Part shown: piece by piece, positions 43,301 to 54,495 of the stretch
Numbering within the stretch: the first letter of the stretch is position 1
How the letters are laid out: every line of letters begins with the position of its first letter
Source of the DNA: Cercis canadensis
Lineage: Eukaryota; Streptophyta; Magnoliopsida; Fabales; Fabaceae
Length of the DNA: 64,000 bases
Reading direction: 5' to 3'
Assembly (NCBI GenBank): GCA_003255065.1
Contig: QAOA01000773.1
Span: 129,728-193,727 of the forward strand
Made by a program: the position numbers and the translations under genes
The notes under the pieces: model-generated
Told to the model about the DNA's origin: nothing
Databases searched by the model: none
The model's input: only the letters and a program-made list of their open reading frames with translations

Positions 43301-43850
43301 GGTTTAATTACAATTTTGGTCCCCCTATTTTAACCACTTGAACGTTTTGGTCACCCTTCTTTAAAAATGAACTATTGAGTCCCTCTATATTCATAAAATG
43401 TACAAGTTTAGTCCATTTATCTTTAAGTCAAAATTCTTAGGTTTATTTCAAGGTGTAAAGTTCTCTGATTCATAATCCCACTATTCAGATTGAAGAGCTA
43501 TGTCTTGTGAATCTTTCCATTAAATTTCAGCTCGATCTAATGGTAAATAAGTCTAAATTTTTGGTTAGATGAAAACTTATAGTTTTGGTATTTTAGGCTG
43601 AGTTTCACCGTTAGATTGAGCTCAAATTTAGTGAGAAGGTTCACAAGATATAGCCCTTCAATCTGAACGGTGAGATTATGAATCAGAGAACTTTACATCT
43701 TGAAATAAACCTAAGAATTTTGACTTAAAGATAAATGGACTAAACTTGTATATTTTATGAATATAGAGGGACTCAATAGTTCATTTTTAAAGAAGGGGGA
43801 CCAAAACGTTCAAGTGATTAAAATAAGGGGACCAAAATTACAATTAAGCC
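43301..43850. mobile_element. Long-inverted-repeat MITE, 550 bp, perfect 9-bp TSD
   Basis: ATTAAATTA occurs at 43292-43300 and 43851-43859. The left end GGTTTAATTACAATTTTGG and right end (reverse complement) GGCTTAATTGTAATTTTGG start near-perfect inverted arms of about 250 bp, separated by only about 50 bp. No open frame of interest. A 9-bp TSD and long TIRs point to a Mutator-type non-autonomous element. A transcript across it would form a long double-stranded hairpin. Confidence 0.9.
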
Positions 43851-43859
43851 ATTAAATTA

Positions 43860-44452
43860 TTATCACGTGCCGGTCAAGACACTAGTAATATGATCAACCT
43901 ATTTATTGCTAGGGCCTCATAGAACTAGGAATTGGAGATATGAAAAAATGATGATTCAATATTTGAGATCTTAAAATCTTTTTCAAAAAATTTAAATTAG
44001 TTGTATTGTGTGTACTTGTGTTTTCAAATGTTTACCTCACATATATTTTAAAAGAACTTGTCAATTATGTTATAATAAGAAGGCATAACTTTTTATTAAT
44101 TATTTCTAAAAATAATGATTTAAAAGTTGGTTAATTTGATTTTAAGTGGTTGATTGTGTAAAAGATTTTTGCATAATCATCAAATCATATATTGCAACAT
44201 ATTTTGTTAAATAAAAGTTATAAGTTTTAATATTGCGAATAATTTTTTTAAATTAATTTAATGATATAGAATCAAATTTAAACTCTGTGATTTTTTTTAA
44301 TTCTAAATTTTAATTTCAGTTTTCTTTTTAATTTTATTTGTATTTATTATTAATTAATTTGATCAGCCCTCAATTCTACAGAACTACACCGTATTATGGA
44401 CCGAGGCAGAACAAGAAGGGGATACAAAATTGCAGTGGGCGAAAGGACTAGT
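43860..44452. other. Intergenic, AT-rich
   Basis: No exon or transposon end recognised up to the CRR2 promoter. Confidence 0.5.
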
Positions 44453-44778
44453 TATAAATATCTGGCTTTCTCGATAGCGGCAACAACCTCTCAATACCAG
44501 AAAAATAACCTTTTCCTTCTACTCACCACTCTAATTTTCTTGAAGTAATTCCCAGGTAGGTGGCTTATTAATTCTTGCATTTTCTTTTTCACCAAACAAA
44601 ATTTCTCACTTTTTCTGGAATCAAAGACTGTTTCAGCTCAGAAAGATTAGAATTTTCTCTACTCCGCCGTTACCCAGGAGCAGTTTCAGATTGAATCCCT
44701 AAAAAATTTCTATTCTGAGGTGTTAGTGCTTCCTTGCCTCTCCTGGAGAATACGTACGGTAAAGTTAAGATTTTTGTG
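44453..44778 (+). promoter_or_regulatory. CRR2 core promoter and 5' leader
   Basis: TATAAATA at 44453-44460 fits a TATA box. CCCAG then GTAGGT at 44556 and TTTCAG ending at 44636 could bound a short 81-bp 5' UTR intron. Inferred from signals. Confidence 0.5.
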
Positions 44779-46752
44779 ATGTGGGTGCTTCACAGTCGTC
44801 AAATTATTCAACAAGCACCATTTCTAAGTCACCGCTACTACACTTGCAATGGGTCTTCAAGACCACCACTCTGCTTTTTTACCTTAAACCCTTCAACGAC
44901 AACCTCAAAAGACAACAAAAACAACAACCATTTGATCCAATCACTATGCAGACAAGGCAACCTCAAGCAAGCTCTTCATGTCCTCTCTGAGGAGCCCAAT
45001 CCAATCCAGCAAACTTTTGAGCTTTTAATATCCTCTTGTGCCCACCAGAACTCCCTTTCTGATGGTATTGATGTTCACCGACGCCTTGTTGATAGTGGGT
45101 TTGACGAGGATCCCTTCCTAGCTACCAAACTTATCAACATGTACTCTGAGCTGGGGTCTGTTGATCATGCATGCCAGGTGTTTGATGATACTCGTAAGAA
45201 AACCATATATGTCTGGAATGCAATTTTCAGGGCGCTTGCTATGGTGGGTCGTGGCGATGAGGTGTTAGATTTGTATGGTCAGATGAACTGGATTGGGATT
45301 CCTTCAGATAGGTTCACATATACTTATGTGCTTAAGGCTTGTGCTGCTTCAGAGGATTTGGATTTTCCTCTGCAAAAGGGTAAGGAGATTCATGGCCATC
45401 TTCTGCGACATGGCTATGAAGCCCATGTTCATGTTATGACCACTCTGCTGGATATGTATGCCAGGGTTGGTTCTGCATCATATGCAAGTTCTGTGTTCAG
45501 TGCTATGCCTATCAAGAATTCAGTCTCCTGGAGTGCTATGATTGCATGTTATGCTAAGAACGGGATGCCCATTAAAGCATTGGAACTCTTTCAACAAATG
45601 ATTCTTGAGGCACATGATTCATATCCAAATTCAGTCACAATGGTTAGTGTGCTTCAAGCATGTGCAGCTCTTGCTGCATTTGAACTAGGAAAGATGATTC
45701 ATGCATATATCCTTAGAAGGGATCTCGATTCTATCCTGCCAGTTCTTAGTGCCCTTGTAATAATGTATGGAAGATGTGGTGAACTTGCATTGGGGCAACA
45801 GGTGTTTGATCAAATGAAAAAGCGGGATGTTGTTTCATGGAATTCTTTGATTTCAAATTATGGGATGCATGGTTTTGGAAAGAGGGCCATCCAAATTTTT
45901 GATAAAATGATTAACCAAGGAGTTTCACCAAGTCGAATATCATTTATTAGTGTTCTGGGAGCCTGCAGCCATGCAGGCCTGGTTGAGGAGGGGAAAATTT
46001 TGTTTGAATCCATGGTTAGTAAGTACAAAATCCATCCAAGTATGGAGCACTATGCTTGTATGGTGGATCTTCTTGGCCGAGCTAACCGGTTGGACGAAGC
46101 AATCAAACTTATAGATAATATGCATATTGAACCAGGACCTCAGGTCTGGGGTTCGCTTCTTGGTTCTTGTAGGATTCACTGTAATGTTGAACTTGCAGAG
46201 AGAGCAAGTTCAATGCTCTTTGAGTTAGAGCCTAGAAATGCCGGGAATTATGTGCTTTTAGCTGATATATATGCAGAAGCTAGAATGTGGGACGAAGTTA
46301 AAAGAGTGAAGAATCTTTGTGAAGCTCGTGGCCTGCTAAAGATTCCAGGCTGTAGTTGGATTGAAGTTAGAAGGAAGATATATTCCTTTGTCTCTATTGA
46401 CGAGATTAACCCACAAATTGAACAGCTTCATGCTTTGCTGATCAAATTGGCTACTGAGATGAAGGAGCAGGGTTATGTCCCACAGACAAAAGAAGTTCTC
46501 TATGATCTAGATGAAGAAGAGAAGGAAAGAATTTTATTGGGACATAGTGAAAAGCTTGCTGTTGCATTTGGACTCATTAATACTTCCAAGGGTGAAACCA
46601 TTAGGATCACAAAGAACTTGAGATTATGTGAAGACTGCCATTCTGTTACAAAGTTCATTTCCAAGTTTGCTAATAGAGAAATCCTTGTTAGAGATGTGAA
46701 TCGCTTTCACTATTTTAAAAATGGGTTTTGTTCCTGTGGTGACTATTGGTAG
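44779..46752 (+). CDS. CRR2: DYW-class PPR protein, chloroplast CRR2
   Basis: Single exon, 657 codons plus TAG from the ATG at 44779; this is the length I recall for Arabidopsis CRR2 (At3g46790), and both start Met-Trp. The first ~60 residues are Ser/Thr-rich and basic, fitting a plastid transit peptide. P-L-S type PPR motifs follow (for example FLATKLINMYSELGSVDHACQ; SWSAMIACYAKNGMPIKAL; SWNSLISNYGMHGFGKRAI), then the E/E+ region (PGCSWIEVRRKIYSFVS). The DYW domain carries the HSEKLA zinc-site motif, CEDCH and the C-terminal Asp-Tyr-Trp. CRR2 is known to be needed for cleavage between plastid rps7 and ndhB transcripts, hence for the NDH complex. Frame upstream of 44779 opens with TTG and is not used. 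Confidence 0.93.
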   Translation: MWVLHSRQIIQQAPFLSHRYYTCNGSSRPPLCFFTLNPSTTTSKDNKNNNHLIQSLCRQGNLKQALHVLSEEPNPIQQTFELLISSCAHQNSLSDGIDVHRRLVDSGFDEDPFLATKLINMYSELGSVDHACQVFDDTRKKTIYVWNAIFRALAMVGRGDEVLDLYGQMNWIGIPSDRFTYTYVLKACAASEDLDFPLQKGKEIHGHLLRHGYEAHVHVMTTLLDMYARVGSASYASSVFSAMPIKNSVSWSAMIACYAKNGMPIKALELFQQMILEAHDSYPNSVTMVSVLQACAALAAFELGKMIHAYILRRDLDSILPVLSALVIMYGRCGELALGQQVFDQMKKRDVVSWNSLISNYGMHGFGKRAIQIFDKMINQGVSPSRISFISVLGACSHAGLVEEGKILFESMVSKYKIHPSMEHYACMVDLLGRANRLDEAIKLIDNMHIEPGPQVWGSLLGSCRIHCNVELAERASSMLFELEPRNAGNYVLLADIYAEARMWDEVKRVKNLCEARGLLKIPGCSWIEVRRKIYSFVSIDEINPQIEQLHALLIKLATEMKEQGYVPQTKEVLYDLDEEEKERILLGHSEKLAVAFGLINTSKGETIRITKNLRLCEDCHSVTKFISKFANREILVRDVNRFHYFKNGFCSCGDYW

Positions 46753-47896
46753 TTCTTTGCAGATTGTTATGCTGTTAAAATGCTTAAAGAAAGAAATCCC
46801 ATTCAGCTGGAGAGATTCAATGGTGCATTGGTTTCAGACATAGCAACTTAGCAAGTGCCTGCTCTGTATGTCCGAATTCAGTTACAATGAGTTGAGTATC
46901 TTGGTAAAATGTATACAGGATTCAGGATTGAAGGAATTAACCTTAAAGATAATTTTTTTGGATTTTAAGTGTAAGGATGTTTTTGAGTAACTGTGACAAA
47001 CTGGGCTGGTTTTAATGATGATTACCTGTTCTCAGTTTTTGTTTATGTTCCTACTTTGAACAGTCATGTACCATGCTACAGAAGCACTTGAGTAATTCAG
47101 GAAACAGAAGACATCCATTCTCTTTTCACTCTTTGATAGATAAGCATCCAGAATGTTCCTCAGACGAGTAAGCTTATGCAGAACCTTTGCAGTGAAAAAC
47201 CACAAGACAGAGTGCTGGTTTTTCTCTTGCATATATCTTTGTTTAAGCAATCATATCATGCATTTACAGTATATATAGGTATTACCGATTCATGTGTAAA
47301 TGGGTAAGAATATCATCTCTGAGGAAAGGAATCAAGGATGGATGGTAAAGAATGATATAGCTGTTGCGGCATTAGTAATGATTCTTCATTGCATACTCAT
47401 TGGGTTTTCTTCTGTTGTTCACCATGCAACCTGGTAATTAGTGAGCAATTTCAGACAGTATAGAAATCTACAATAGATTACCGTAAAACTTTATTGTATA
47501 CTGAATCAATTTTTTTTTTAGAGATTAAGCCTATTTTAATGGTTAATTCTTGTTGAACCAGTGAAACTGTCTAAGATTACCCTTTTCACTTAAAATCCGC
47601 ATTCACATTATGTACCCATTTAGATTATCCTATAGTTTCCTATATATGAAAATAATAAAAGTATATCTAATAAAACATGTGAAAAATAACATTCTATTCT
47701 TTTTTCTTAGCCCCAAAACTTCATAATATATCATCTTACTGAAAAAAGGAAAAAAGAAATCCCATGATTCTATTGTAACTTTCATGATCAATTATGATTA
47801 TTATACCTAGAATATAATGTTTTTGTCATTGATTCTATGGTTAGTGTGATACTCTCCCTTTTTTGTTTTTTCGATAACCTAGGAATCTGACTTTGA
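46753..47896. other. CRR2 3' UTR and intergenic DNA
   Basis: The first ~500 bases probably include the 3' UTR. No other gene, repeat or RNA recognised. Confidence 0.5.
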
Positions 47897-48429
47897 TACC
47901 AACTATTGGATGGAGCCAGACTTACTAAACATGAGTGAGCCATCCTTGCTCCAGGGTCTTGCTGTGAAAGCACTCATAGTTGTAGTTTTGTGTAGGGGAT
48001 CGCTTTTAAGAACCTTTTATTTTGTCAACTAGAAGTCTCAAACACAAAACTCTCCTTTTACGAGGAGAGCCTTTGTTTGGGAGTTTTCTAGTTCTCCATA
48101 TTAATGGGTGTTTGGATGAATACTCTGCCTTTCTCTTGAGTCATCCAAATAAGGGAGAGGAANTACCAACTATTAGATGGAGCCAGACTTACTAAACATG
48201 AGTGAGCCATCCTTGCTCCAGGGTCTTGTTGTGAAAGCACTCATAGTTGTAGTTTTGTGTAGGGGATCGCTTTTAAGAACCTTTTATTTTGTCAACTAGA
48301 AGTCTCAAACACAAAACTCTCCTTTTACGAGGAGAGCCTTTGTTTGGGAGTTTTCTAGTTCTCCATATTAATGGGTGTTTGGATGAATACTCTGCCTTTC
48401 TCTTGAGTCATCCAAATAAGGGAGAGGAA
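47897..48429. repeat. 266-bp direct repeat around N at 48163 (probable assembly artefact)
   Basis: 47897-48162 and 48164-48429 are equal-length copies with two or three mismatches (ACTATTGGATGG versus ACTATTAGATGG, GTCTTGCTG versus GTCTTGTTG). Confidence 0.93.
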
Positions 48430-48829
48430 AATCCCCCTTAATCCCCTCATTCCCTTCTCTTCTCTTGCATTTTGTGTCTTACACTTTCCTTCCATCTTGG
48501 ACTCCCAAACATAGCCTGAAGGATCTTAATTGCTTCTACTTTGCATTTTCTTAACTTTGGAAGCAAGTGGTTGTCAAGATCAGAGATAGAGATGAGGTTC
48601 TCTCATATCATGCATAAACTGGAAAACCTGATTGACAGCAAAAGTGATATATGGACGAATAAAGGTTAAATATTGCAATGCTGTAACAATACGTTTATGT
48701 TTTTCAGAATGTGTTATTGGATTTCCATCTCTAGCTAGACTTGTTTTGTAAGAAGAACCATTAAGGTTGGAGCTGGTTTACAATCATTTATTCCAAACCT
48801 TTGCAGCGGGTGCACTGCATATATGTTTG
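48430..48829. other. Intergenic, no feature seen
   Basis: Unremarkable AT-rich DNA up to the copia remnant; may contain further decayed 3' sequence of that element. Confidence 0.4.
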
Positions 48830-49142
48830 TGCTGGGTAATTAGCATATATACTAGATTGTGTACTTTTAACCTCCACTCCTAAGAATTATTTGAGATCTC
48901 CCAAATCCTTCATTGTCATAGTGCAAATTTTTGCCCAAGTAATTTCTTCAAGCTAATAATATCTTCATCTGCATCCCCAATTATTTATGATATCATCTGC
49001 ATGAATGAGTAATACTACCTTACCTTGCCATCTTTGGAAGAAAAAGAGAGCTATTTCCCTTACTTTGAGCATCACCATTGTTTAAAACTACCTTGTAGAA
49101 GCTGTCAAACCAAGATCTTGGAGCTTGTTTTAATTCATAGAT

Positions 49143-49179
<37 letters not shown>

Positions 49180-50260
49180 TTGCACACCATATCTGGGTTA
49201 GGGGACGGTAGTGTGTAACCTGGAGGTTGTTTTATATAGACTTCCTCTTGAAGTTCTCTAAGCAAAAATGAATTTTCAACATCCAATCAATGTAGCTTCC
49301 TACCATAGAGGTTTCCTATAGCGAACGCCAACCATATTATTCCTATTTCCCAACAAAACTAAATGTTTCTTCATAATCCAGCCCATATTATTGATTGCGT
49401 CCCTTGGAAACCAATCTAGCTTTAAATCTTTCAATGGTCCCTCCCATCATACTTGCATTTGATTTTATACACCCATTTGCAGCCGATCTTGGTACAATTT
49501 CCCAAGAGTTTTGTTGGAGGAGTGCTTTCATATCTTCATTCATTGCTTCCACCCATTTTGGGTCAAAATAGGAATTTGGCTCTTCTTGATGTAATGTCAA
49601 AAGAGAAGATGAGTTTCTAAACTGGTAATGTTTTTTGGCTGCCCAATTTTCAATGAGAAAAAATCTCCTAGGTTGAATTTTCCTTGATGATCATTGTAAG
49701 ATTGATTGGGAATAATCTATACGATCTTGTCTTGGAAGTGTTCACCTTCATTATCTTTTGTTGTTCTGTGAGGAGAATACATAACTGATGATTGAGAGGA
49801 GCATGATGCATTCTGGAAGAATCATTTACTCTTGGTATATGCCTCAAAAGTTTTGTGAAAATCAGAAGGCATGGGATTGATTAGTTCTTGATTTTCTGGC
49901 TTTTGTTTTTCCTTATAGTACCAACTTTCAACAATATAAGATGTAGAGAAGCAAGAACTCTTCCACTCTTGGGATAGCAGTGATATCCTTTATTTTCATC
50001 AAATCCAACAAAAACACACTCTACATCTTTAGCAGACAGCTTTCTCCTCAATGATTATCAACATGGCATAACAAATGCATCCAAATGCTCTTACGAAAGT
50101 AACAAACCAGCAAGCATTTGGAAAGGTGACATTGTTGGGATTCGCTTCGGTAGGCAGCCTATTGATAACTGTTAAAGGTAGCACATTTCTCCAGAAATTT
50201 CACCAAGCTGTTAGCCTTCTCATAGAATTTTCTAGAGACTAGAGGAAGCCTCATGACCGA
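48830..50260 (-). mobile_element. Decayed Ty1-copia retrotransposon pol (integrase end and reverse transcriptase)
   Basis: Read on the minus strand from 50260 down: an integrase C-terminal-like block (KFWRNVLPLTVINRLP, then FVRAFGCICYAM and a VCFCW-type stretch), followed by DPKWVEAMNEDMKALLQQNSWEIVP, GTIERFKARLVSKG, then DVENSFLLRELQEEVYIKQPPGY, YELKQAPRSWF, HADDII (the polymerase aspartates) and MTMKDLGDLK with FLGVEV. This is the copia pol order. Stops and frameshifts are frequent. A 32-base poly-T run at about 49144-49176 (poly-Lys in the minus frame) interrupts the reverse transcriptase. RNase H and LTRs were not found. Confidence 0.85.
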
Positions 50261-51610
50261 TTTATGAAGATTAGAGCAGCAGCAGCTGAAAAAAAATTAT
50301 TAGAGTTGCAAAGAAAATTCCAGAAGCTGTAGCACAGCTGTAAACTAACTAAAGAAGAGAAGTTTAGAAATAAGAAAAAAATCTACTTCAGTACCACAAT
50401 GCATAGGCGGTTTTAAGAGCCTATAAAAAGGCATATGTTGCTGATGTAAGAGTAAGAGAGAAAGAGAAACCAATCCTTGTACTATCTTTCAACTAATCAA
50501 CTTTTCTCTTCTCACGTCTTTTTTTCACTTTTTCCACGTTCTTTGTCTCATTCTCAACTATCCCATCTAATTCCTTTCGCACATATAAAAATATTATCTC
50601 ATCTCAAACTAAGTAAACCAACAATAACATAGACTGTTGTATGAAAGCTTCACTCAAAAGCTCATTAGGCACCTTTGGCAGGAAATTTCTTTATTGTATG
50701 AAGCTGCCTGGTAGTTTGTACTTGACAAATACCAAGTAGCATGGTAAATAACAGAAGAAAAGAAATGAATATGCAAAGTAGAAAACGTAAAGGGCTCTAT
50801 TCTTTCCTAAGAGATGATACTCATACTCGTTTAGGCATGACTCAAAATCTATACACATAGCAAATGCATAAGAAAAGTGCTTGAACAAAAATTATGCACT
50901 TGTGGCTTTTGACTTAGAACTTAGAAGGTTCTGCCTAAGCTTGCTTCTGTGGAACATTCTGGATGCTTGATCTATCGAACAATGAAAAGAGAATGGATTC
51001 CATTTACTGAATTACTCAAATGCTTATTTAGAATGTAGGAAGTAATGACATAAATGAAATACTGAGAACAGATAATCATCATTGAAACCAAACCAGATTG
51101 TGGCAGTTACTCAAGGAGGTCCATGCACTGGAAATTCAATAGCACTATCTAGAGGTAGTGTTTGAAGCCATTAAAATTGTAAATTTCAGTTAGTTTGTGG
51201 CTTTAAGTTCAATCCATAGACACTGCTACTTTGCTGATATGTTCTGCTGCAAAATTTTCTTTTTTCAGAATGAAACTGATGTCAACTTGTTACAGCTTTT
51301 ACAGAATTTGCTATTCTCTGAAATTAACTTAATCTTATTGGAAGATATTTTCCTTACAATCCTGCCAGATATGCCAGAGCAGGCATGGAAAAGCTTTCCG
51401 TATAGTGGTTTTGATGTTTTCCACCATATTCAGTTGTAAACTTCAATAAAGGTGATCTGATATGCCAAAAAAATAGTTGACAGAGAATTCAAAATTTTCA
51501 TCCAGAGAGTAACTTGTGAAATAAATCAAGGATAATTACACTAAAAACAGATTGCAAGCAATCAACATTGGTTCTGGTAATTTTGAAATTGTGGAGAAAA
51601 AGGAAAGGAT
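50261..51610. other. Intergenic, with a possible LTR-like promoter stretch
   Basis: About 50410-50620 holds CCTATAAAAAGGC (TATA-like) followed by a leader with CTTTCAACTAATCAAC and a CT-rich tract. This could be part of an LTR in the plus direction, opposite to the copia remnant, but no LTR ends or TSD were seen. The remainder is the serpin 3' flank. No gene recognised. Confidence 0.3.
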
Positions 51611-53355
51611 TCAAGACACAATAGCTGGGTTGAACACAGATCCTATGAAGAATACCAGCTTCGAAGTCTCTTCCCTAATCATGAAAAAGAATGGATGATC
51701 AGCAACAAAACTTGCAGTTGCACGTTGTGGTGGGAAACCAGAAAACGGAAAAGAACATGTAGTAGTTGTAAAAGCTGCAATTTCTGCGCTGCCTTCTTCA
51801 TCCACTTCAATACATGCTTTATGAAACATCTTGGAAAGGCAAGGACCATAACCTTTATGAGACACCACCATGTCATTGAAGTCATGGTTGGACAAGTTGA
51901 AAGGAAGTGTTAGTCCCATCTCATTCAGGGTCTTTGAAGCTTCAAAATCAAATGAGAACTTGAATTTTGGGACCAAAAGTTCAGTGAGTTGCACCTCCTG
52001 CAGCCCAAGATTTTGAGTCAAGAGTGCAGGGTTGTCATTGAGCTTTCGGATTAAGTCTGGTAATCCATTGTTGCCATGTGGAAGAAAGATATACATGGAG
52101 AAACGCCTCTTGTCGCTGCCATTCTGGTAAGGCAGTGCAAGAACCTTGAAATCATTAAGCTGTCTGAAAAGGTGACCCTTGTTCTGGCTGGTCATGAATG
52201 GGATGCGAGTACTGCCACCATTCATAAGGTGGAAATCTTTGTACTGTGTACTGAATGTATCAAATTTTTTAGCCCACTTTCCTTTGAAGTAAAGAGCATT
52301 ACCAAGGACGAGTAATGGTTTAATTGAGAGGGGATTCTGGGGGATGATCTCAGTTATTAACCCTCTGGAAACACTTGCAGACCATGAATTGATTTGCCTC
52401 AATATCTCCTGAACCTGCAGAACAAGAAGCATTCTTGTTATCAATAAGATAGATACCAAAAAAGTGTTCTGATTTCTTTCAAATATCAAAAACGGCAATT
52501 TATTAAAAAAAAAAATTCTGTTTCTTTTAAGAATATAGAATATACCAAGTACTGAATACAGTATTGCTTTTGTGGGTCAAGTTTCTTAGAATATAAGTAA
52601 TAACAATTTGGTATGTTTAATGTTTAAACTAAACCAAGTTTATAGCTATAACTTGAATCAAAGCACAGAACTCAACTAAAATCAAACTACATGTGGAATG
52701 ACAAAAGGGAATTCATGACGAATATCCAAATTCAAAAGGTTTCCGATTTCTTTCAAACATCAAAAGGATAATATCTAATAAAAAAAATAGATTCTTTTTC
52801 TTTGGTTTCTTTAAGAATATACCAAATAATGAATGAATTTTTGAATGTCTTTCGTGATTTAAGGTTTAGGACTCAAGTTTCTTAGATACTAAATTAAATA
52901 TAAAACTTAAACAAAATAAAAATCAAATTCAAATTCATTACCTGTTCTCCATCGTTGACAATTCTGGTTTCAGCTTTGAAAACATCTTTGACAATGGCTT
53001 CAAAGGAAGACTTAAAGCTAAAATCTTGATGAAGCCAAACGGCATTAGAAAAGCAGAGTGCTAGAGGAGCCTCAGAAGAAGAAAAATGACTAGTTTGAAC
53101 AGGGAATGAAGCAGTAGCAGTAGCAATCTGTGTGCAAAGAGAACGGAGATCGGTACCACTGCTTGTTCCCAAAAATTGAAGAAGCTGTTGCAGAGTTGGG
53201 CCGGTGGATCCTAATGCAAGGAAGCTTAGGAGTGCTCTGAATGAGAGAGGAGAAACTACCACATTGGAACACATAGAAGCAGCTTCTTGTAAAACCTTGT
53301 TTGCCATTAGCATTGTGGATTCAGGACGTGATTGCAATAACAGGAAATTCACCAT
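51611..53355 (-). CDS. Serpin (405 aa, 2 exons) with an atypical reactive-centre loop
   Basis: Minus-strand exons 53355-52942 and 52414-51611 join in frame (intron 527 bp at the standard plant serpin position) to 405 codons plus TGA. Plant serpins are usually about 390 aa. Family motifs: VVVSPLSFRALLSFLALGSTGPTL, NAVWL, LVLGNALYFKGKW, MYIFLPHG, EVDEEGSAEIAAF (hinge) and [16 protein letters not shown]...LFIGSVFNP. Canonical plant serpins trap serine or cysteine proteases by cleavage of the loop. Here the hinge reads E-E-G-S-A-E-I-A-A-F, with Glu and Ile at about P12-P11 where small residues are normal, and P1-P1' would be Phe-Pro by position counting. It may therefore be non-inhibitory. No signal peptide is obvious. 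Start at 53355; upstream frame to 53439 overlaps the TATA region. Confidence 0.92.
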
Positions 53356-53416
53356 CTTCGGGAACACAACAAACAAGGTATCGCTGGTATGTGATGTGAC
53401 AGGAGAATGGAAATTA

Positions 53417-53590
53417 AGCGTATATTTATATATAGGCACTTAGCTTAGAAAGTAAGCTGTATGATTGCTTAAAAATGAAGCTGCGACAGACACCGTTTGT
53501 GAGCGTATATTTATATATAGGCACTTAGCTTAGAAAGTAAGCTGTATTATAGCTTGAAAATTAAGCTGCGGCAGTTTGTGTTTTACATGA
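53417..53590 (-). promoter_or_regulatory. Serpin promoter with an 85-bp tandem duplication carrying two TATA boxes
   Basis: AGCGTATATTTATATATAGG starts at 53417 and again at 53502. Each copy continues with CACTTAGCTTAGAAAGTAAG and an AAGCTGCG-type tail. On the minus strand each offers a TATATATAAATATA box, about 70 and 155 bp upstream of the ATG. Either could drive the gene. Confidence 0.8.
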
Positions 53591-54224
53591 AGAAAAATGC
53601 TTGAAAATTAAGCGAACTTGGGAGAAAGGACGTTGAAGTTTGAAAATCTCATAAATGACCAAAATATTCTTTGATATTATGTTTTTTTTTTTATATATAT
53701 TTGAACATAATAACCCATACTAAATAAAATAATTATATATTTTATATTTTAATAACCATAAATATATATAAAAAAAAAACCACATAATACCAAAGAGTAT
53801 TTTAATCATTTCATAAGATGCTTGAGCTTATCTACCATTTTCCCTAATTACTAATCATAAAAATTGGTAATTTTTTTTAATTTTTCCTATTATTTTTATT
53901 TTTGGGCCGTGGTTCAAGTGCAACCAAAGAATTAATAAATACAAGTAATGAGGTGATCATTTATATTTCTTTATCATTTGTTTTCAAATTTTAAATATTT
54001 ATTTTTGTACACACTCTTGAAAAAGAATTAAAGTTCCCCCAATTATACATTTCTTTTTCTTTTCTCATGAAATAGAGATTCAAGCCTTAGACTTTCAGTA
54101 AACTATTCAAATTCCGTTTCACTAAAATAGTCTTATAGTTTCTTAATTACATATTATAGCATAACAACCATAATTTATTTATACCATATATGAAAGCATA
54201 GATAACAAAATCTTTTGATTTGTC
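53591..54224. other. Intergenic, AT-rich
   Basis: Long T/A runs and TATATA words; no exon or transposon end recognised. Confidence 0.5.
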
Positions 54225-54310
54225 AAAATTACTTTTTCATGAAACCTTGAGCACATGACACCACAAAGGTCAATAGATTTCTTAACCACTAGACCAATCC
54301 CAAGGGACTG
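54225..54310 (-). mobile_element. SINE-like remnant
   Basis: On the minus strand GGGATTGGTCTAGTGGTTAAG matches a tRNA-type box A region; the box B part near CAAGGTTTCATG is weak. No TSD found. It abuts the next SINE, which may have inserted beside it. Confidence 0.4.
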
Positions 54311-54341
54311 ATCCTCCCAAGCTGTAGTTGTATACCAAAAC

Positions 54342-54481
54342 GAGGAGAAGTATTGGCTCAGTGGAGCTGCCTCTAGCTTTAAAGGCTATCCCTCACCCCC
54401 TTTTCCCAGATTCGATCCTCTCAAGCTGTAAAATGGCAGTATTGGCCAAAAAGGCCATCTAACTTAAACAAAAATAAAAAA
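54342..54481 (+). mobile_element. SINE, 140 bp, 14-bp TSD with one mismatch
   Basis: TTGTATACCAAAAC at 54328-54341 and TTGTGTACCAAAAC at 54482-54495 flank it. Inside, TTGGCTCAGTGGAGC is a box A match and AGATTCGATCCTC a box B match. The element ends in AAACAAAAATAAAAAA. Sequence unlike the SINE at 9.4 kb, so a different family. Confidence 0.82.
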
Positions 54482-54495
54482 TTGTGTACCAAAAC

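Noticed and set aside
54342..54481. A tRNA gene
   Set aside because: Only boxes A and B match; the rest cannot fold as a cloverleaf, and the TSD and A-rich tail show a SINE.
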